Below are positions 25,692 through 34,768 of a DNA stretch of 64,000 nt, in pieces; the stretch's first letter is position 1, and each line of letters starts with the position of its first letter. The notes beneath the pieces were generated by a model that was not told the DNA's origin, searched no databases, and saw nothing but the letters and a program-made list of their open reading frames with translations. The translations under genes and the position numbers were made by a program. This stretch comes from CAILZL01 sp963748005 (lineage in GTDB: Bacteria; Pseudomonadota; Gammaproteobacteria; Steroidobacterales; Steroidobacteraceae): positions 3,100,001-3,164,000 of the forward strand of contig CAVVHH010000002.1 in the NCBI GenBank assembly GCA_963748005.1, written 5' to 3'.

Positions 25692-28172
25692 ATGCAGGCG
25701 CAATACGATTCAGTGATAGTGACGCTGTCCTACCTGGTGGCAGTGGTCGCATCCTATGTCGCACTGGACATGGCCTCACGGGTATCGGCCACCAGGGGAA
25801 CATCATCTGCCAATTACTGGCTGATTGGCGGCGCCATCGCCATGGGCGCGGGTATCTGGTCCATGCATTTCGTGGGCATGCTTGCCTTCAGCCTGCCGAT
25901 TCCCGTGCCGTACAGCATTCCCGTGACGCTGCTGTCGCTGCTGTTTGCGGTGCTGGCGTCCTACATTGCCCTGCGCACCATCAGTCAGGGCTCAATGACC
26001 CGCACGCGCCTGATCACGGCGGGCCTCACCATGGGTACCGGTATCGTGCTGATGCATTACACCGGCATGGCGGCGTTGGAGATACTGCCGCGACCCCGTT
26101 ACGATCCTGTGCTGTTTGTGCTGTCGGTAATAATCGCCGTGGGCGCATCGATGGCAGCATTGTGGATTTCATTTCAACTGAAGTCCGAAACGTTTTCCTC
26201 CGCGTTGTGGCGCAAGCTTGGCAGCGCGCTGGTGATGGGTATGGCGATCTGGGGCATGCACTTCACCGCGATGGCGGCGGCGATTTTCGCTCCGGATACC
26301 TACTGCCTGGGTGATCCGAACACTGTCGATCATCGCTGGTTGGCGTTCACTGTGGGGTTCTGCACGTTTCTGTTGCTGGCGACCACGCTGGTGGTATCGG
26401 TGTTCGATGCGCGACTGGCCGAGCGCAATGCCACACTGAAGACCACCCGTCTGATGAATGCAGAGCTGGAGACACGCATCAGCGAGCGCACCCGTGATCT
26501 GCAGGTCAGCAATGAGCAGCTGGCGGCGCGCAACGAACAATTGTTGCAGGCCACACAGCGCGCCAACGAACTGGCGCACCTTGCCACGGTGGCCAGTCAG
26601 GCCAAGAGCGAATTTCTGGCCAACATGAGCCATGAAATCCGCACGCCGATGAATGGCGTGATCGGCATGACCGATCTGCTGCTCGACGGCGATCTGACCA
26701 GCCAGCAACGCAACTTCGCCGAAACCATCCGCGACAGCGCGCGCGCCCTGCTCACCGTCATCAATGACATTCTGGATTTTTCCAAGATCGAGGCCGGCAA
26801 ACTGGAACTGGAAAATACCGACTTCAGTGTGTGCAATGTCGTGGACGATGTGGCACGTCTGATTGCCATTCAGGCACACGCCAAACAGCTGGAAGTCTCG
26901 GCGCACGTGGACGCGGCGGTGCCGGCGCTGCTGCGCGGTGATCCCGTCCGGTTGCGTCAGGTGCTGCTCAATCTGTGTGGCAATGCGGTCAAGTTCACCA
27001 GCAAGGGCGAGATCGAGTTGCTGGTGCAGATGGCGGATACCGGCGCAGCGGGTGTCATGTTGTGCTTCAAGGTGCGTGACACCGGCATCGGCATTGCGCC
27101 CGATCACCAGCAGCGCCTGTTCATGCCGTTCTCGCAAGTTGATGCCTCCACCACGCGCAAGTTCGGTGGCAGCGGGCTGGGCCTCTCGATCGTCAAGAAT
27201 CTGGTGGAACTCATGGGTGGCGAGGTTGGCTTCGAATCGCAGCAGGGTGTGGGCTCGACGTTCTGGTTTACCGCCCGCTTTGGTCCCGCGAGTGAGCAGC
27301 CGTCACAGCTTGACAACTCGCCGCCGCTGGCCGGATGCAAGGTGCTGGTGGTGGATGACAACGCCACCAATCGCAAGGTACTGGCTGCACAACTGCGGCG
27401 TCTGGGTATCGATGCGGTATGCGCCAGTTCCGCCGCGGAAGCTTTGATGATGCTGACGCAGGCCAATGCGTCAGACAGCCCGTTCGAGGTGGCGCTACTG
27501 GATCACCAGATGCCGGATTGTGATGGTGAAGAGCTGGGGCGACGTATCAACGCCGAGCCGGCGCTGAGCACAACGCGTCTGGTGTTGTTGACTTCATCGG
27601 GCCAGCGCGGCGATAGCGATCATTTCGCCAGATTGGGGTTTGCCGGCTACCTGCCCAAACCGGTTGCACAGCGCGACCTCGCTGATTGTCTGGCGTTGAC
27701 GCTGGCGACTCAGGCCACCGCATGGCACACGCAGACGCAACCCATTGTGACCAACAGCCAGCTGCAGACTCATCGTGGTACTCGCAAGTGGCGAATACTG
27801 CTGGCCGAAGACAACATCGTGAATGAAATGGTGGCCTGTCGCACCCTGGAGCGGCTTGGCTATCAGGTGGATCCGGTCAGAAATGGTCGCGACGCCGTGA
27901 CGGCATGGCAGACCGGTCGCTACGATCTGATTCTGATGGACTGTCAGATGCCGGTGCTGGATGGTTATGCCGCCACCCGGGAAATCCGTCAGCTTGAAGG
28001 CGCATCACGCCATATCCCCATTGTCGCGCTGACGGCGCATGCCATGAAGGATGATGACGTGAAGTGTAAGGACGCGGGCATGGATGACTATCTCACCAAG
28101 CCGATTGATCGCGACAGACTGGAAGCCTGTCTCGGGCGTTTTCTGCACGCTGAATTCAGCGCTGCGCGCTGA
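25692..28172 (+). CDS. MHYT-domain hybrid sensor histidine kinase
   Basis: An 826-residue membrane kinase. The N-terminal 210 residues form an MHYT sensor with three signature repeats (WSMHFVGM, VLMHYTGM, WGMHFTAM), proposed to bind copper and sense a diatomic gas. A coiled coil leads to HisKA with the phospho-histidine in NMSHEIRTPMNG (residue 314). HATPase motifs (NLCGNAVKFT, DTGIGIAP, FGGSGLGLSIV) and two receiver domains follow, with phosphoacceptor aspartates in LLDHQMP (residue 604) and LMDCQMP (residue 750). No Hpt domain or response regulator is encoded next to it, so its output must be elsewhere. AAGG precedes the ATG. Confidence 0.93.
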   Translation: MQAQYDSVIVTLSYLVAVVASYVALDMASRVSATRGTSSANYWLIGGAIAMGAGIWSMHFVGMLAFSLPIPVPYSIPVTLLSLLFAVLASYIALRTISQGSMTRTRLITAGLTMGTGIVLMHYTGMAALEILPRPRYDPVLFVLSVIIAVGASMAALWISFQLKSETFSSALWRKLGSALVMGMAIWGMHFTAMAAAIFAPDTYCLGDPNTVDHRWLAFTVGFCTFLLLATTLVVSVFDARLAERNATLKTTRLMNAELETRISERTRDLQVSNEQLAARNEQLLQATQRANELAHLATVASQAKSEFLANMSHEIRTPMNGVIGMTDLLLDGDLTSQQRNFAETIRDSARALLTVINDILDFSKIEAGKLELENTDFSVCNVVDDVARLIAIQAHAKQLEVSAHVDAAVPALLRGDPVRLRQVLLNLCGNAVKFTSKGEIELLVQMADTGAAGVMLCFKVRDTGIGIAPDHQQRLFMPFSQVDASTTRKFGGSGLGLSIVKNLVELMGGEVGFESQQGVGSTFWFTARFGPASEQPSQLDNSPPLAGCKVLVVDDNATNRKVLAAQLRRLGIDAVCASSAAEALMMLTQANASDSPFEVALLDHQMPDCDGEELGRRINAEPALSTTRLVLLTSSGQRGDSDHFARLGFAGYLPKPVAQRDLADCLALTLATQATAWHTQTQPIVTNSQLQTHRGTRKWRILLAEDNIVNEMVACRTLERLGYQVDPVRNGRDAVTAWQTGRYDLILMDCQMPVLDGYAATREIRQLEGASRHIPIVALTAHAMKDDDVKCKDAGMDDYLTKPIDRDRLEACLGRFLHAEFSAAR

Positions 28173-28186
28173 CCCGGGGCGGATTT

Positions 28187-28278
28187 GCAGGGGCGGGTTT
28201 CAAACCCGCCCGTGTTGTGCTGGTGGTGAAGCCGGGTTTGTGACCAACGGAAATGGGTTATCCAAAACCCGCGCCTAC
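28187..28278. repeat. REP-like pair after the MHYT kinase
   Basis: Left unit GCAGGGGCGGGTTTCAAACC then CGCCC, right unit ending AAACCCGCGCCTAC. It is a GTAG-type REP pair (head changed to GCAG on the left). The CTA of the right head supplies the TAG stop of the small minus-strand gene next to it. Confidence 0.65.
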
Positions 28279-28508
28279 GCGCCTAACTGCTTCATATCAA
28301 TGTTCAGCAGTTCGCCGGTTCGTTCTGCAACCGCCACCAGTAACCGGGCGCAGGGCTGACAGCGACCGCCACAACACATGGGCCATTGCCGCATCGGCAT
28401 GGCAAACAGGGGACGCACGCAGGGCTGGTAATAATCGGCCAGACCCAACTCATCGCCGGCCTGGCGCAGTGCGGTATTAAAGGCAGTGGAATAGAGGTCG
28501 AGGGTCAC
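28275..28508 (-). CDS. Small cysteine-rich protein, unknown function
   Basis: A 77-residue protein with two cysteine pairs in a compact motif (MCCGGRCQPCARLL) preceded by YYQPCVRPLFAMP, suggesting metal binding. The sequence is protein-like throughout and I believe it belongs to a small conserved gammaproteobacterial family without known function, but cannot name it. GTG start; no strong ribosome-binding site. The stop codon is provided by the adjoining REP-like element. Confidence 0.55.
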   Translation of the reverse strand: MTLDLYSTAFNTALRQAGDELGLADYYQPCVRPLFAMPMRQWPMCCGGRCQPCARLLVAVAERTGELLNIDMKQLGA

Positions 28509-28847
28509 GATCCGGATCTTGAAGCAAACGATACCGCGAGATTACAACCTGTGCCGGCCGGTGGCGATCCGCTGGGTCATCGATACCAGACGGCACGGAC
28601 GCTTCGACTCCGCTCAGCGACCGGAAGCATCCTTCCGGTCGCTGAGCGGAGTCGAAGCGTCTGTTTCCATACATTGACCCGTCACCGAACATTTTTTGAG
28701 CGCGCTTGGTGCAGGGCCAGCCTGAACCGCACTTGCCGGGTGCACCTACGGGTCCGCAAGCCGCTACTTGCGTGAGTGGAGCGTCTCTTGCATTGTGCAA
28801 TAAAGGTATGGGACTGAAGTCCCACTGCATTCTGCCAAAGGAGCCCC
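28509..28847. other. Intergenic region with a perfect long palindrome
   Basis: Holds the 64-base palindrome at 28598-28661 and otherwise no gene that I can support. The small minus-strand gene and the transglutaminase gene are divergent across it. Confidence 0.5.
28598..28661. repeat. Perfect 30-base inverted repeat with 4-base loop
   Basis: Left arm GACGCTTCGACTCCGCTCAG plus CGACCGGAAG, loop CATC, right arm its exact complement. The outer part (CTTCGACTCCGCTCAG) resembles a small dispersed repeat known from several proteobacterial genomes. No other copy is in this window. Confidence 0.8.
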
Positions 28848-31800
28848 GTGTCCATTCATGTCGCCCTGAATCATGTGACGGATTATCACTACGACCGTCG
28901 GATCAACCTGGGTCCCCAGGTGGTGCGCCTGCGGCCGGCGCCGCATTGCCGGACCCGGATTTTGTCGTATTCACTGCGCATTACGCCTGAAACGCACTTC
29001 ATCAACTGGCAGCAGGACGCTCAGTCCAACTATCTGGCGCGCCTGCAGTTCCCGGACAAGACCGACCGGTTCCGCATCGAGGTGGATCTGGTGGCCGAGA
29101 TGGCGGTGCTCAATCCCTTCGACTTCTTTCTGGCGCCGCATGCCGAGGAGTTTCCCTTCAAGTACACATCGGAAGAACGCCGCGAACTGGTGTCGTACTT
29201 CGTCAAGCCGCCGGTCACGCCCCTGGTCGCAGACTATCTGGCCAAGGTGGACGTCACGCCGCGCCGGACCATCGATTTCCTGGTGGAACTGAATCGCAAG
29301 CTGGCGCAGGACGTGAGTTACCTCATTCGCCTCGAACCCGGTGTGCAGAGTCCGGATGAGACCCTGAAAAAAGCCTCGGGCTCCTGCCGGGATTCTGCGG
29401 CGTTGCTGGTGCACCTGCTGCGGCATCTCGGGTTTGCGGCACGCTTTGTCTCGGGCTATCTGATCCAGCTAAAGGCCGACGTGAAGTCGCTCGATGGTCC
29501 CTCCGGCACCGAAGTGGATTTCACCGACCTGCACGCCTGGTGCGAGGTGTACCTGCCGGGTGCCGGCTGGATCGGCTTCGACCCCACCTCCGGGTTGCTG
29601 GCCGGCGAAGGCCATATTCCGCTGGCCTGCAGTCCTGAGCCGTCCTCGGCAGCCCCGATCACCGGTTCCATCGAAAAGTGCGAAGTAGAATTCAGCCATC
29701 ACATGCAGGTGCAGCGCATCTGGGAAGCGCCGCGCGTGACCAAGCCATACACCGAGGAACAGTGGCAGAAGATCGAAACGCTCGGTCATGCGCTGGATGT
29801 AGAAATCAAACAGGCCGACATGCGCCTGACCATGGGTGGCGAGCCAACCTTCGTGTCAGCCGATGATCCCGATGGCGCGGAGTGGAATACCGCAGCGCTG
29901 GGACCGACCAAGCGCAAGCTGGCAGCGGATGTATTTCATCGCCTGCGCAGCAAGTATGCGCCGCAAGGGTTGATGCATTTCGGTCAGGGCAAGTGGTATC
30001 CCGGCGAGCAATTGCCGCGTTGGTCACTCAACTGTTTCTGGCGCAAGGATGGCGAACCAATGTGGCGCGATGCGCAGTGGTACGCCGACGAGCGGCGCAA
30101 CTACGGCGTGGATGAACTCAAGGCCAAGCGGTTTCTGATTGAAGTGGCGCGGCGGCTGGGACTGGCCAGCGGCCATGTGTTCCCCGCATATGAAGACGTT
30201 TTTTATTACCTGTGGCGTGAGCGTCGTCTGCCCGGCAATGTCGATCCTTATGATTCGCGTCTGGAAGATCCGCTGGAACGTGCACGCCTGATGAAGGTGT
30301 TCGACTACGGTCTGGATAGAGCGATCGGTCATGTGCTGCCCATTACTCGCGATACGGCCAACACCACCTGGCAGAGCGGCTCGTGGTTCCTGCGCACCGA
30401 ACGTTGCTACCTGGTGCCGGGTGATTCACCGCTGGGCTATCGCCTGCCGCTGGATTCCCAGCCGTGGGTGACCAAGGGCGACTATCCCTATATTCATCCG
30501 ATGGACACCTCAATTACGCCGGCGCAGCTGCCGGCGTACACCACCATCCGTCAGCAGCTGCGCGACATCGCCGACGATGCCGGCGGCCACGAGCAGGCCG
30601 AACTGGATGCAGCCTGGCAGCGCAGCACCAGCGATCGGCAGCCGGCGATGAAGGAATCGGCCAGCTGGGTGTCACGCACTGCGATGTGCGCCGAACCGCG
30701 TGATGGGGTGTTGTACATCTTCATGCCGCCCATGCCCACGCTGGAAAACTATCTGGAACTGGTGGCCGCGGTGGAAGCCACTGCCGAAACCATGGGCAAC
30801 CCAGTCATTCTGGAAGGCTACGAACCGCCTTCGGATCCACGCATGCAGCATTTTCGAGTGACGCCCGACCCGGGCGTAATCGAAGTGAATGTGCATCCTG
30901 CCGCCAGCTGGGACGACATGGTGGAGCGCACCACGCATCTGTATGAAGCGGCGCATCTGTCACGCCTGACCACCGAGAAATTCATGCTCGATGGCCGGCA
31001 CACGGGCACAGGTGGCGGCAATCATTTCACGCTGGGTGGGGCGACGCCCATGGACTCGCCCTTCCTGCGTCGCCCGGATCTGCTGCGCAGTCTGATTTCC
31101 TACTGGCACAACCATCCGTCGCTGTCGTACCTGTTCTCGGGTCTGTTCATCGGTCCGACTTCACAGGCGCCGCGTGTGGATGAGGCGCGTAACGATTCGC
31201 TGTACGAACTGGAGCTGGCGTTCAAGCAGTTGCCGAAGCGGGGCGGTGAATGTCCGCCGTGGCTGGTGGATCGCACCTTGCGCAACCTGCTGATCGACGT
31301 CACCGGCAACACGCATCGTGCCGAGTTCTGCATCGACAAGTTGTATTCGCCCGATGGTCCTGCCGGTCGTCACGGTCTCGTGGAAATGCGTGCCTTCGAA
31401 ATGCCGCCGCATGCGCGCATGAGTCTCGCGCAGCAGTTGTTGCTGCGTTCCCTGCTGGCGCGTTTCTGGAAACAACCCTATGAACCGGCGCGCCTGGCAC
31501 GCTGGGGCACCGAGCTGCACGACCGATTCCTGCTGCCGTACTTCGTTGCCGATGATTTTCGCGATGTGGTACGCGAGTTGAATGAAACCGGTTATGACAT
31601 CGAATTCGACTGGTTCGCGCCACACTTTGAATTCCGCTTTCCCAAGTATGGCGACTACGCCACGCGCGGTATTGAAGTCGAATTGCGTCATGCCCTTGAG
31701 CCCTGGCATGTGATGGGCGAGGAGGGCATGGCGGGCGGCGCGGTGCGTTACGTCGATTCTTCGGTGGAGCGCATGCAGGTCAAGGTTACCGGCCTGGCGC

Positions 31801-32183
31801 CGGATCGATTCGTCATGACCTGCAACGGTCACGCCATGCCGCTGCGGCCCACCGGCACGGTGGGCGAGTTCGTGGCTGGTGTGCGTTATCGCGCGTGGCA
31901 ACCGTCGTCGGCATTGCATCCGGGTATCGGTGTGCATTCACCGCTGACTTTCGATCTCGTCGATACCTGGGCGGGTCGCTCGCTGGGCGGCTGCCAGTAT
32001 CACGTGGCCCATCCGGGTGGTCGCAACTACGCGGTATTTCCGGTCAATTCCTTCGAAGCCGAAAGTCGTCGTCTGGCGCGGTTCTTCCGCATCGGTCATA
32101 CGCCCGGCAAGGTGGAGGTTGCGCCCGCTGTGCCAAACCCCGAGTTCCCGTTCACGCTGGATCTGCGGCAGATGAAGCGTTAG
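28848..32183 (+). CDS. Transglutaminase-like protein with DUF2126 domain
   Basis: A 1111-residue cytoplasmic protein. The N-terminal 290 residues are a transglutaminase/protease-like fold with the Cys-His-Asp triad in SGSCRDSAALL, DLHAWCEV and GFDPTSGLLAG. The remainder is DUF2126, with MGGEPTFVSADDPDGAEWN and ILEGYEPPSDPRMQ, then VTPDPGVIEVNVHP and DGRHTGTGGGNHFTLGG, which suggest a glutamine-synthetase/amidoligase-type core. GTG start with AAAGGAG upstream. It heads a three-gene cluster with an ATP-grasp/alpha-E protein and a second transglutaminase, a set proposed in the literature to make and cut peptide or amide bonds on an unknown substrate. Confidence 0.92.
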   Translation: MSIHVALNHVTDYHYDRRINLGPQVVRLRPAPHCRTRILSYSLRITPETHFINWQQDAQSNYLARLQFPDKTDRFRIEVDLVAEMAVLNPFDFFLAPHAEEFPFKYTSEERRELVSYFVKPPVTPLVADYLAKVDVTPRRTIDFLVELNRKLAQDVSYLIRLEPGVQSPDETLKKASGSCRDSAALLVHLLRHLGFAARFVSGYLIQLKADVKSLDGPSGTEVDFTDLHAWCEVYLPGAGWIGFDPTSGLLAGEGHIPLACSPEPSSAAPITGSIEKCEVEFSHHMQVQRIWEAPRVTKPYTEEQWQKIETLGHALDVEIKQADMRLTMGGEPTFVSADDPDGAEWNTAALGPTKRKLAADVFHRLRSKYAPQGLMHFGQGKWYPGEQLPRWSLNCFWRKDGEPMWRDAQWYADERRNYGVDELKAKRFLIEVARRLGLASGHVFPAYEDVFYYLWRERRLPGNVDPYDSRLEDPLERARLMKVFDYGLDRAIGHVLPITRDTANTTWQSGSWFLRTERCYLVPGDSPLGYRLPLDSQPWVTKGDYPYIHPMDTSITPAQLPAYTTIRQQLRDIADDAGGHEQAELDAAWQRSTSDRQPAMKESASWVSRTAMCAEPRDGVLYIFMPPMPTLENYLELVAAVEATAETMGNPVILEGYEPPSDPRMQHFRVTPDPGVIEVNVHPAASWDDMVERTTHLYEAAHLSRLTTEKFMLDGRHTGTGGGNHFTLGGATPMDSPFLRRPDLLRSLISYWHNHPSLSYLFSGLFIGPTSQAPRVDEARNDSLYELELAFKQLPKRGGECPPWLVDRTLRNLLIDVTGNTHRAEFCIDKLYSPDGPAGRHGLVEMRAFEMPPHARMSLAQQLLLRSLLARFWKQPYEPARLARWGTELHDRFLLPYFVADDFRDVVRELNETGYDIEFDWFAPHFEFRFPKYGDYATRGIEVELRHALEPWHVMGEEGMAGGAVRYVDSSVERMQVKVTGLAPDRFVMTCNGHAMPLRPTGTVGEFVAGVRYRAWQPSSALHPGIGVHSPLTFDLVDTWAGRSLGGCQYHVAHPGGRNYAVFPVNSFEAESRRLARFFRIGHTPGKVEVAPAVPNPEFPFTLDLRQMKR

Positions 32184-32332
32184 TCACTGGGCGCGGCAAC
32201 TGGCAATTGATTGTGCGTGAAACGCCTTCATCCCGGCGCAGGGGCTGGCTATACGCTGATTGACTTAGGTCAAGGCCGGCTGGAACGGCTTGGCGCACGG
32301 TTTAAGGCACTGATTTCGGGCACAATTGCGCG

Positions 32333-34768
32333 ATGAAAGACTGGTTGAAGAGTTATCGCGCGCGGGCGCGCCGTTATGATGAGTTGCGCGATGACGCCGG
32401 GCAGGTGCGGGAGCACTGGCGGCCGTTGCTGGATCGCCTGACCGCGGAGGGTCAGGAGGCCGCTACACACGGGGTACAACTGGCCCGCAACCTGATTGCG
32501 GAAAATGGCGTTACCTACAACGTGTACGCCGACCCCAAGGGAGCGGATCGTCCCTGGGTGCTGGACCCACTGCCGGTGGTGCTGACTGCGGAAGAGTGGC
32601 AGGGCATCGAGCGTGGTGTCCAGCAGCGCGCACGATTGCTGGATGCCTTGCTGGCCGATCTGTACGGTCCGCAACGCATGATGGCCGAAGGCATCATTCC
32701 CCCCGAACTGGCATTCGGTCATCCCAATTATCTGTGGGCCTGTCGTGGCATCAAGCCGGTGGGCGGGCATTGGTTGCCGTTGTATGCCGTGGATCTGGCG
32801 CGCGCGCCCGATGGCCGCTGGTGGGTGCTGGGCGATCGTACCCAGACACCTTCGGGCGCCGGCTACGCGCTGGAGAATCGCCAGATCGTCTCGCGTGTGT
32901 ATCCCGAGTTCATTCGCGAACTGGGTGTGCGCGATGTGCATTCCTTCTTCGTCGCACTGCGTGAGCAGTTGCTGGGCGCGTTTGCAGAAGAAGAATCGCC
33001 GCTGGCGGTGGTGCTGACCCCGGGCAGTTTCAACGAGACCTACTTTGAGCACGCCTATCTGGCACGGCAACTGGGCATGCAGCTGGTGCAGGGCCACGAT
33101 CTCACCGTGCGCGATGACACGGTATATCTGAAAACCCTCGGCGGTTTGCGCCGCGTGCATGCCATCCTGCGCCGTCTTGATGATGATTTCTGCGATCCGC
33201 TGGAATTACGCAGCGACTCAGCACTGGGGGTGCCGGGCCTGCTGAAGGCTGTGCGTGCTGCGCGAGTGATGCTGATCAATCCATTAGGTTCGGGAGTGCT
33301 GGAATCGCCGGCCTGGCTGGGATTCATGCCCAGCATATCCGAATGGTTGCTGGGCGAGACTTTGCTGCTGCCTGCAGTCGCGACGTGGTGGTGCGGTGAG
33401 CGGCCGGCGCTGGAGTATGTGTTCAAACACATCGATCACCTGGTGATCAAACCGGCGTTTCCCAATCAGCGCTTGCCGCTGATGTTCGGCAAGGAATTGA
33501 CTGGCGAGCAGCGTGAGGAATTGTTCGAACGCATGCGCAGGCGCCCGCAGGCTTTCGTCGCGCAGGAGCGCTTCAGCCTGTCGCAGGCACCCGCCTGGCA
33601 TCATCGCGAACCCCTGCGACTCACGGCGCGTGCCGTGAGTATTCGTGTCTATGCGGTGGCCACGCCGCAAGGCTATCGGGTGTTGCCCGGTGGCTTGGCG
33701 CGTATTGCCGGCGAGAGTAGCACCAAGGTGATATCCAATCAGCAGGGCGGTGGCAGCAAGGACGTGTGGGTGCTGGCGGCCAACGGCCATGAACACGAAG
33801 GCGACGATCGACGCATATTGCCGCGCATGTCGGTGAAGCATCTGGAAGTGCCGTCCAGTCTGGGTGAAAGTCTGTTCTGGCTGGGTCGTTACAACGAACG
33901 TTGCGAGAACAAGGTGCGTCTGGTGCGTGCCACGCTGGGCATGCGTTCCAGCAAGCAGGTATGGGAGTCAGCGTTGCAGAGTTGCCGGCAGTTTGGACTG
34001 GTGTCCGACAAGGTGGACATGCGCGCCACGTTGTTCGATCCCACACAGTTCTCCAGCCTGGCGGCCGATTGTAATCGTCTCAACTGGTGCGCGACCCAGG
34101 TGCGCGGCCGGCTGTCAGTGGAACATTGGCGCACCATCAGTTTGTTGCGCCGGCAGATTTATGAAGCGGCGAGTTCCCCTGATGAAATGCGCGAGACGCT
34201 CGACTGGCTGATGCTGTCGCTGGCCGCGTTGAGCGGCTTTTCGATGGATGATCTGACCCAGGACGATGGCTGGCGTCTGATGTTGCTGGGCCGACGCATG
34301 GAGCGTGTGCAGTTTGTCAGCGAACTGCTGGCGGGCAAATTGCAGACCGGCGTGCCGCTGACGCAGGCCGAACTGGAGTGGTTACTGGATATCAATGGCT
34401 GCACCATTGCCTATCGCAGCCGTTATCTGTCGTCACCACGGCTCGGCCTGGTGCTGGATCTGCTGTTACGCGAGCCAGCCAATCCACGTGCGGTCAGTCA
34501 TCAACGACGCGCGATTCGTCAGGAGTTGCTGCAACTGGCGGAAGTGTTTGATGTGTCGGTGGATGCCAAGCTCAATCAACCCATCTCTGCAGTGCTGGAT
34601 GCCGATTTCGGCGTCCTGGAGGGCGATGGCCAGGGCGCGAGCTTCGCAAGGCAGAGCCTGTCGGCGCGGCTGTTTGAACTGAGCGCTGTGGTGCGGCGTG
34701 TATCGGATGATCTGTCGCTGCGGCATTTCTCGCATGTGGAGCGCGAGCAGCACATGGTGGAAACATGA
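32333..34768 (+). CDS. Circularly permuted ATP-grasp plus alpha-E domain fusion protein
   Basis: An 811-residue protein. The first half is the circularly permuted ATP-grasp type 2 domain (DUF404/407: WVLGDRTQTPSGAGYALENR, VLTPGSFNETYFEHAYLAR, LVIKPAFPNQRLPLMFGKEL). The second half is the all-helical alpha-E domain (DUF403: SLGESLFWLGRYNERCENKV, LLGRRMERVQFVSELLAG, NARGTSH-equivalent NPRAVSHQRRAI). The two are separate genes in many bacteria and fused here. The predicted role is ATP-dependent amide or peptide ligation. Its stop overlaps the start of the next transglutaminase gene (ATGA). Confidence 0.92.
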   Translation: MKDWLKSYRARARRYDELRDDAGQVREHWRPLLDRLTAEGQEAATHGVQLARNLIAENGVTYNVYADPKGADRPWVLDPLPVVLTAEEWQGIERGVQQRARLLDALLADLYGPQRMMAEGIIPPELAFGHPNYLWACRGIKPVGGHWLPLYAVDLARAPDGRWWVLGDRTQTPSGAGYALENRQIVSRVYPEFIRELGVRDVHSFFVALREQLLGAFAEEESPLAVVLTPGSFNETYFEHAYLARQLGMQLVQGHDLTVRDDTVYLKTLGGLRRVHAILRRLDDDFCDPLELRSDSALGVPGLLKAVRAARVMLINPLGSGVLESPAWLGFMPSISEWLLGETLLLPAVATWWCGERPALEYVFKHIDHLVIKPAFPNQRLPLMFGKELTGEQREELFERMRRRPQAFVAQERFSLSQAPAWHHREPLRLTARAVSIRVYAVATPQGYRVLPGGLARIAGESSTKVISNQQGGGSKDVWVLAANGHEHEGDDRRILPRMSVKHLEVPSSLGESLFWLGRYNERCENKVRLVRATLGMRSSKQVWESALQSCRQFGLVSDKVDMRATLFDPTQFSSLAADCNRLNWCATQVRGRLSVEHWRTISLLRRQIYEAASSPDEMRETLDWLMLSLAALSGFSMDDLTQDDGWRLMLLGRRMERVQFVSELLAGKLQTGVPLTQAELEWLLDINGCTIAYRSRYLSSPRLGLVLDLLLREPANPRAVSHQRRAIRQELLQLAEVFDVSVDAKLNQPISAVLDADFGVLEGDGQGASFARQSLSARLFELSAVVRRVSDDLSLRHFSHVEREQHMVET

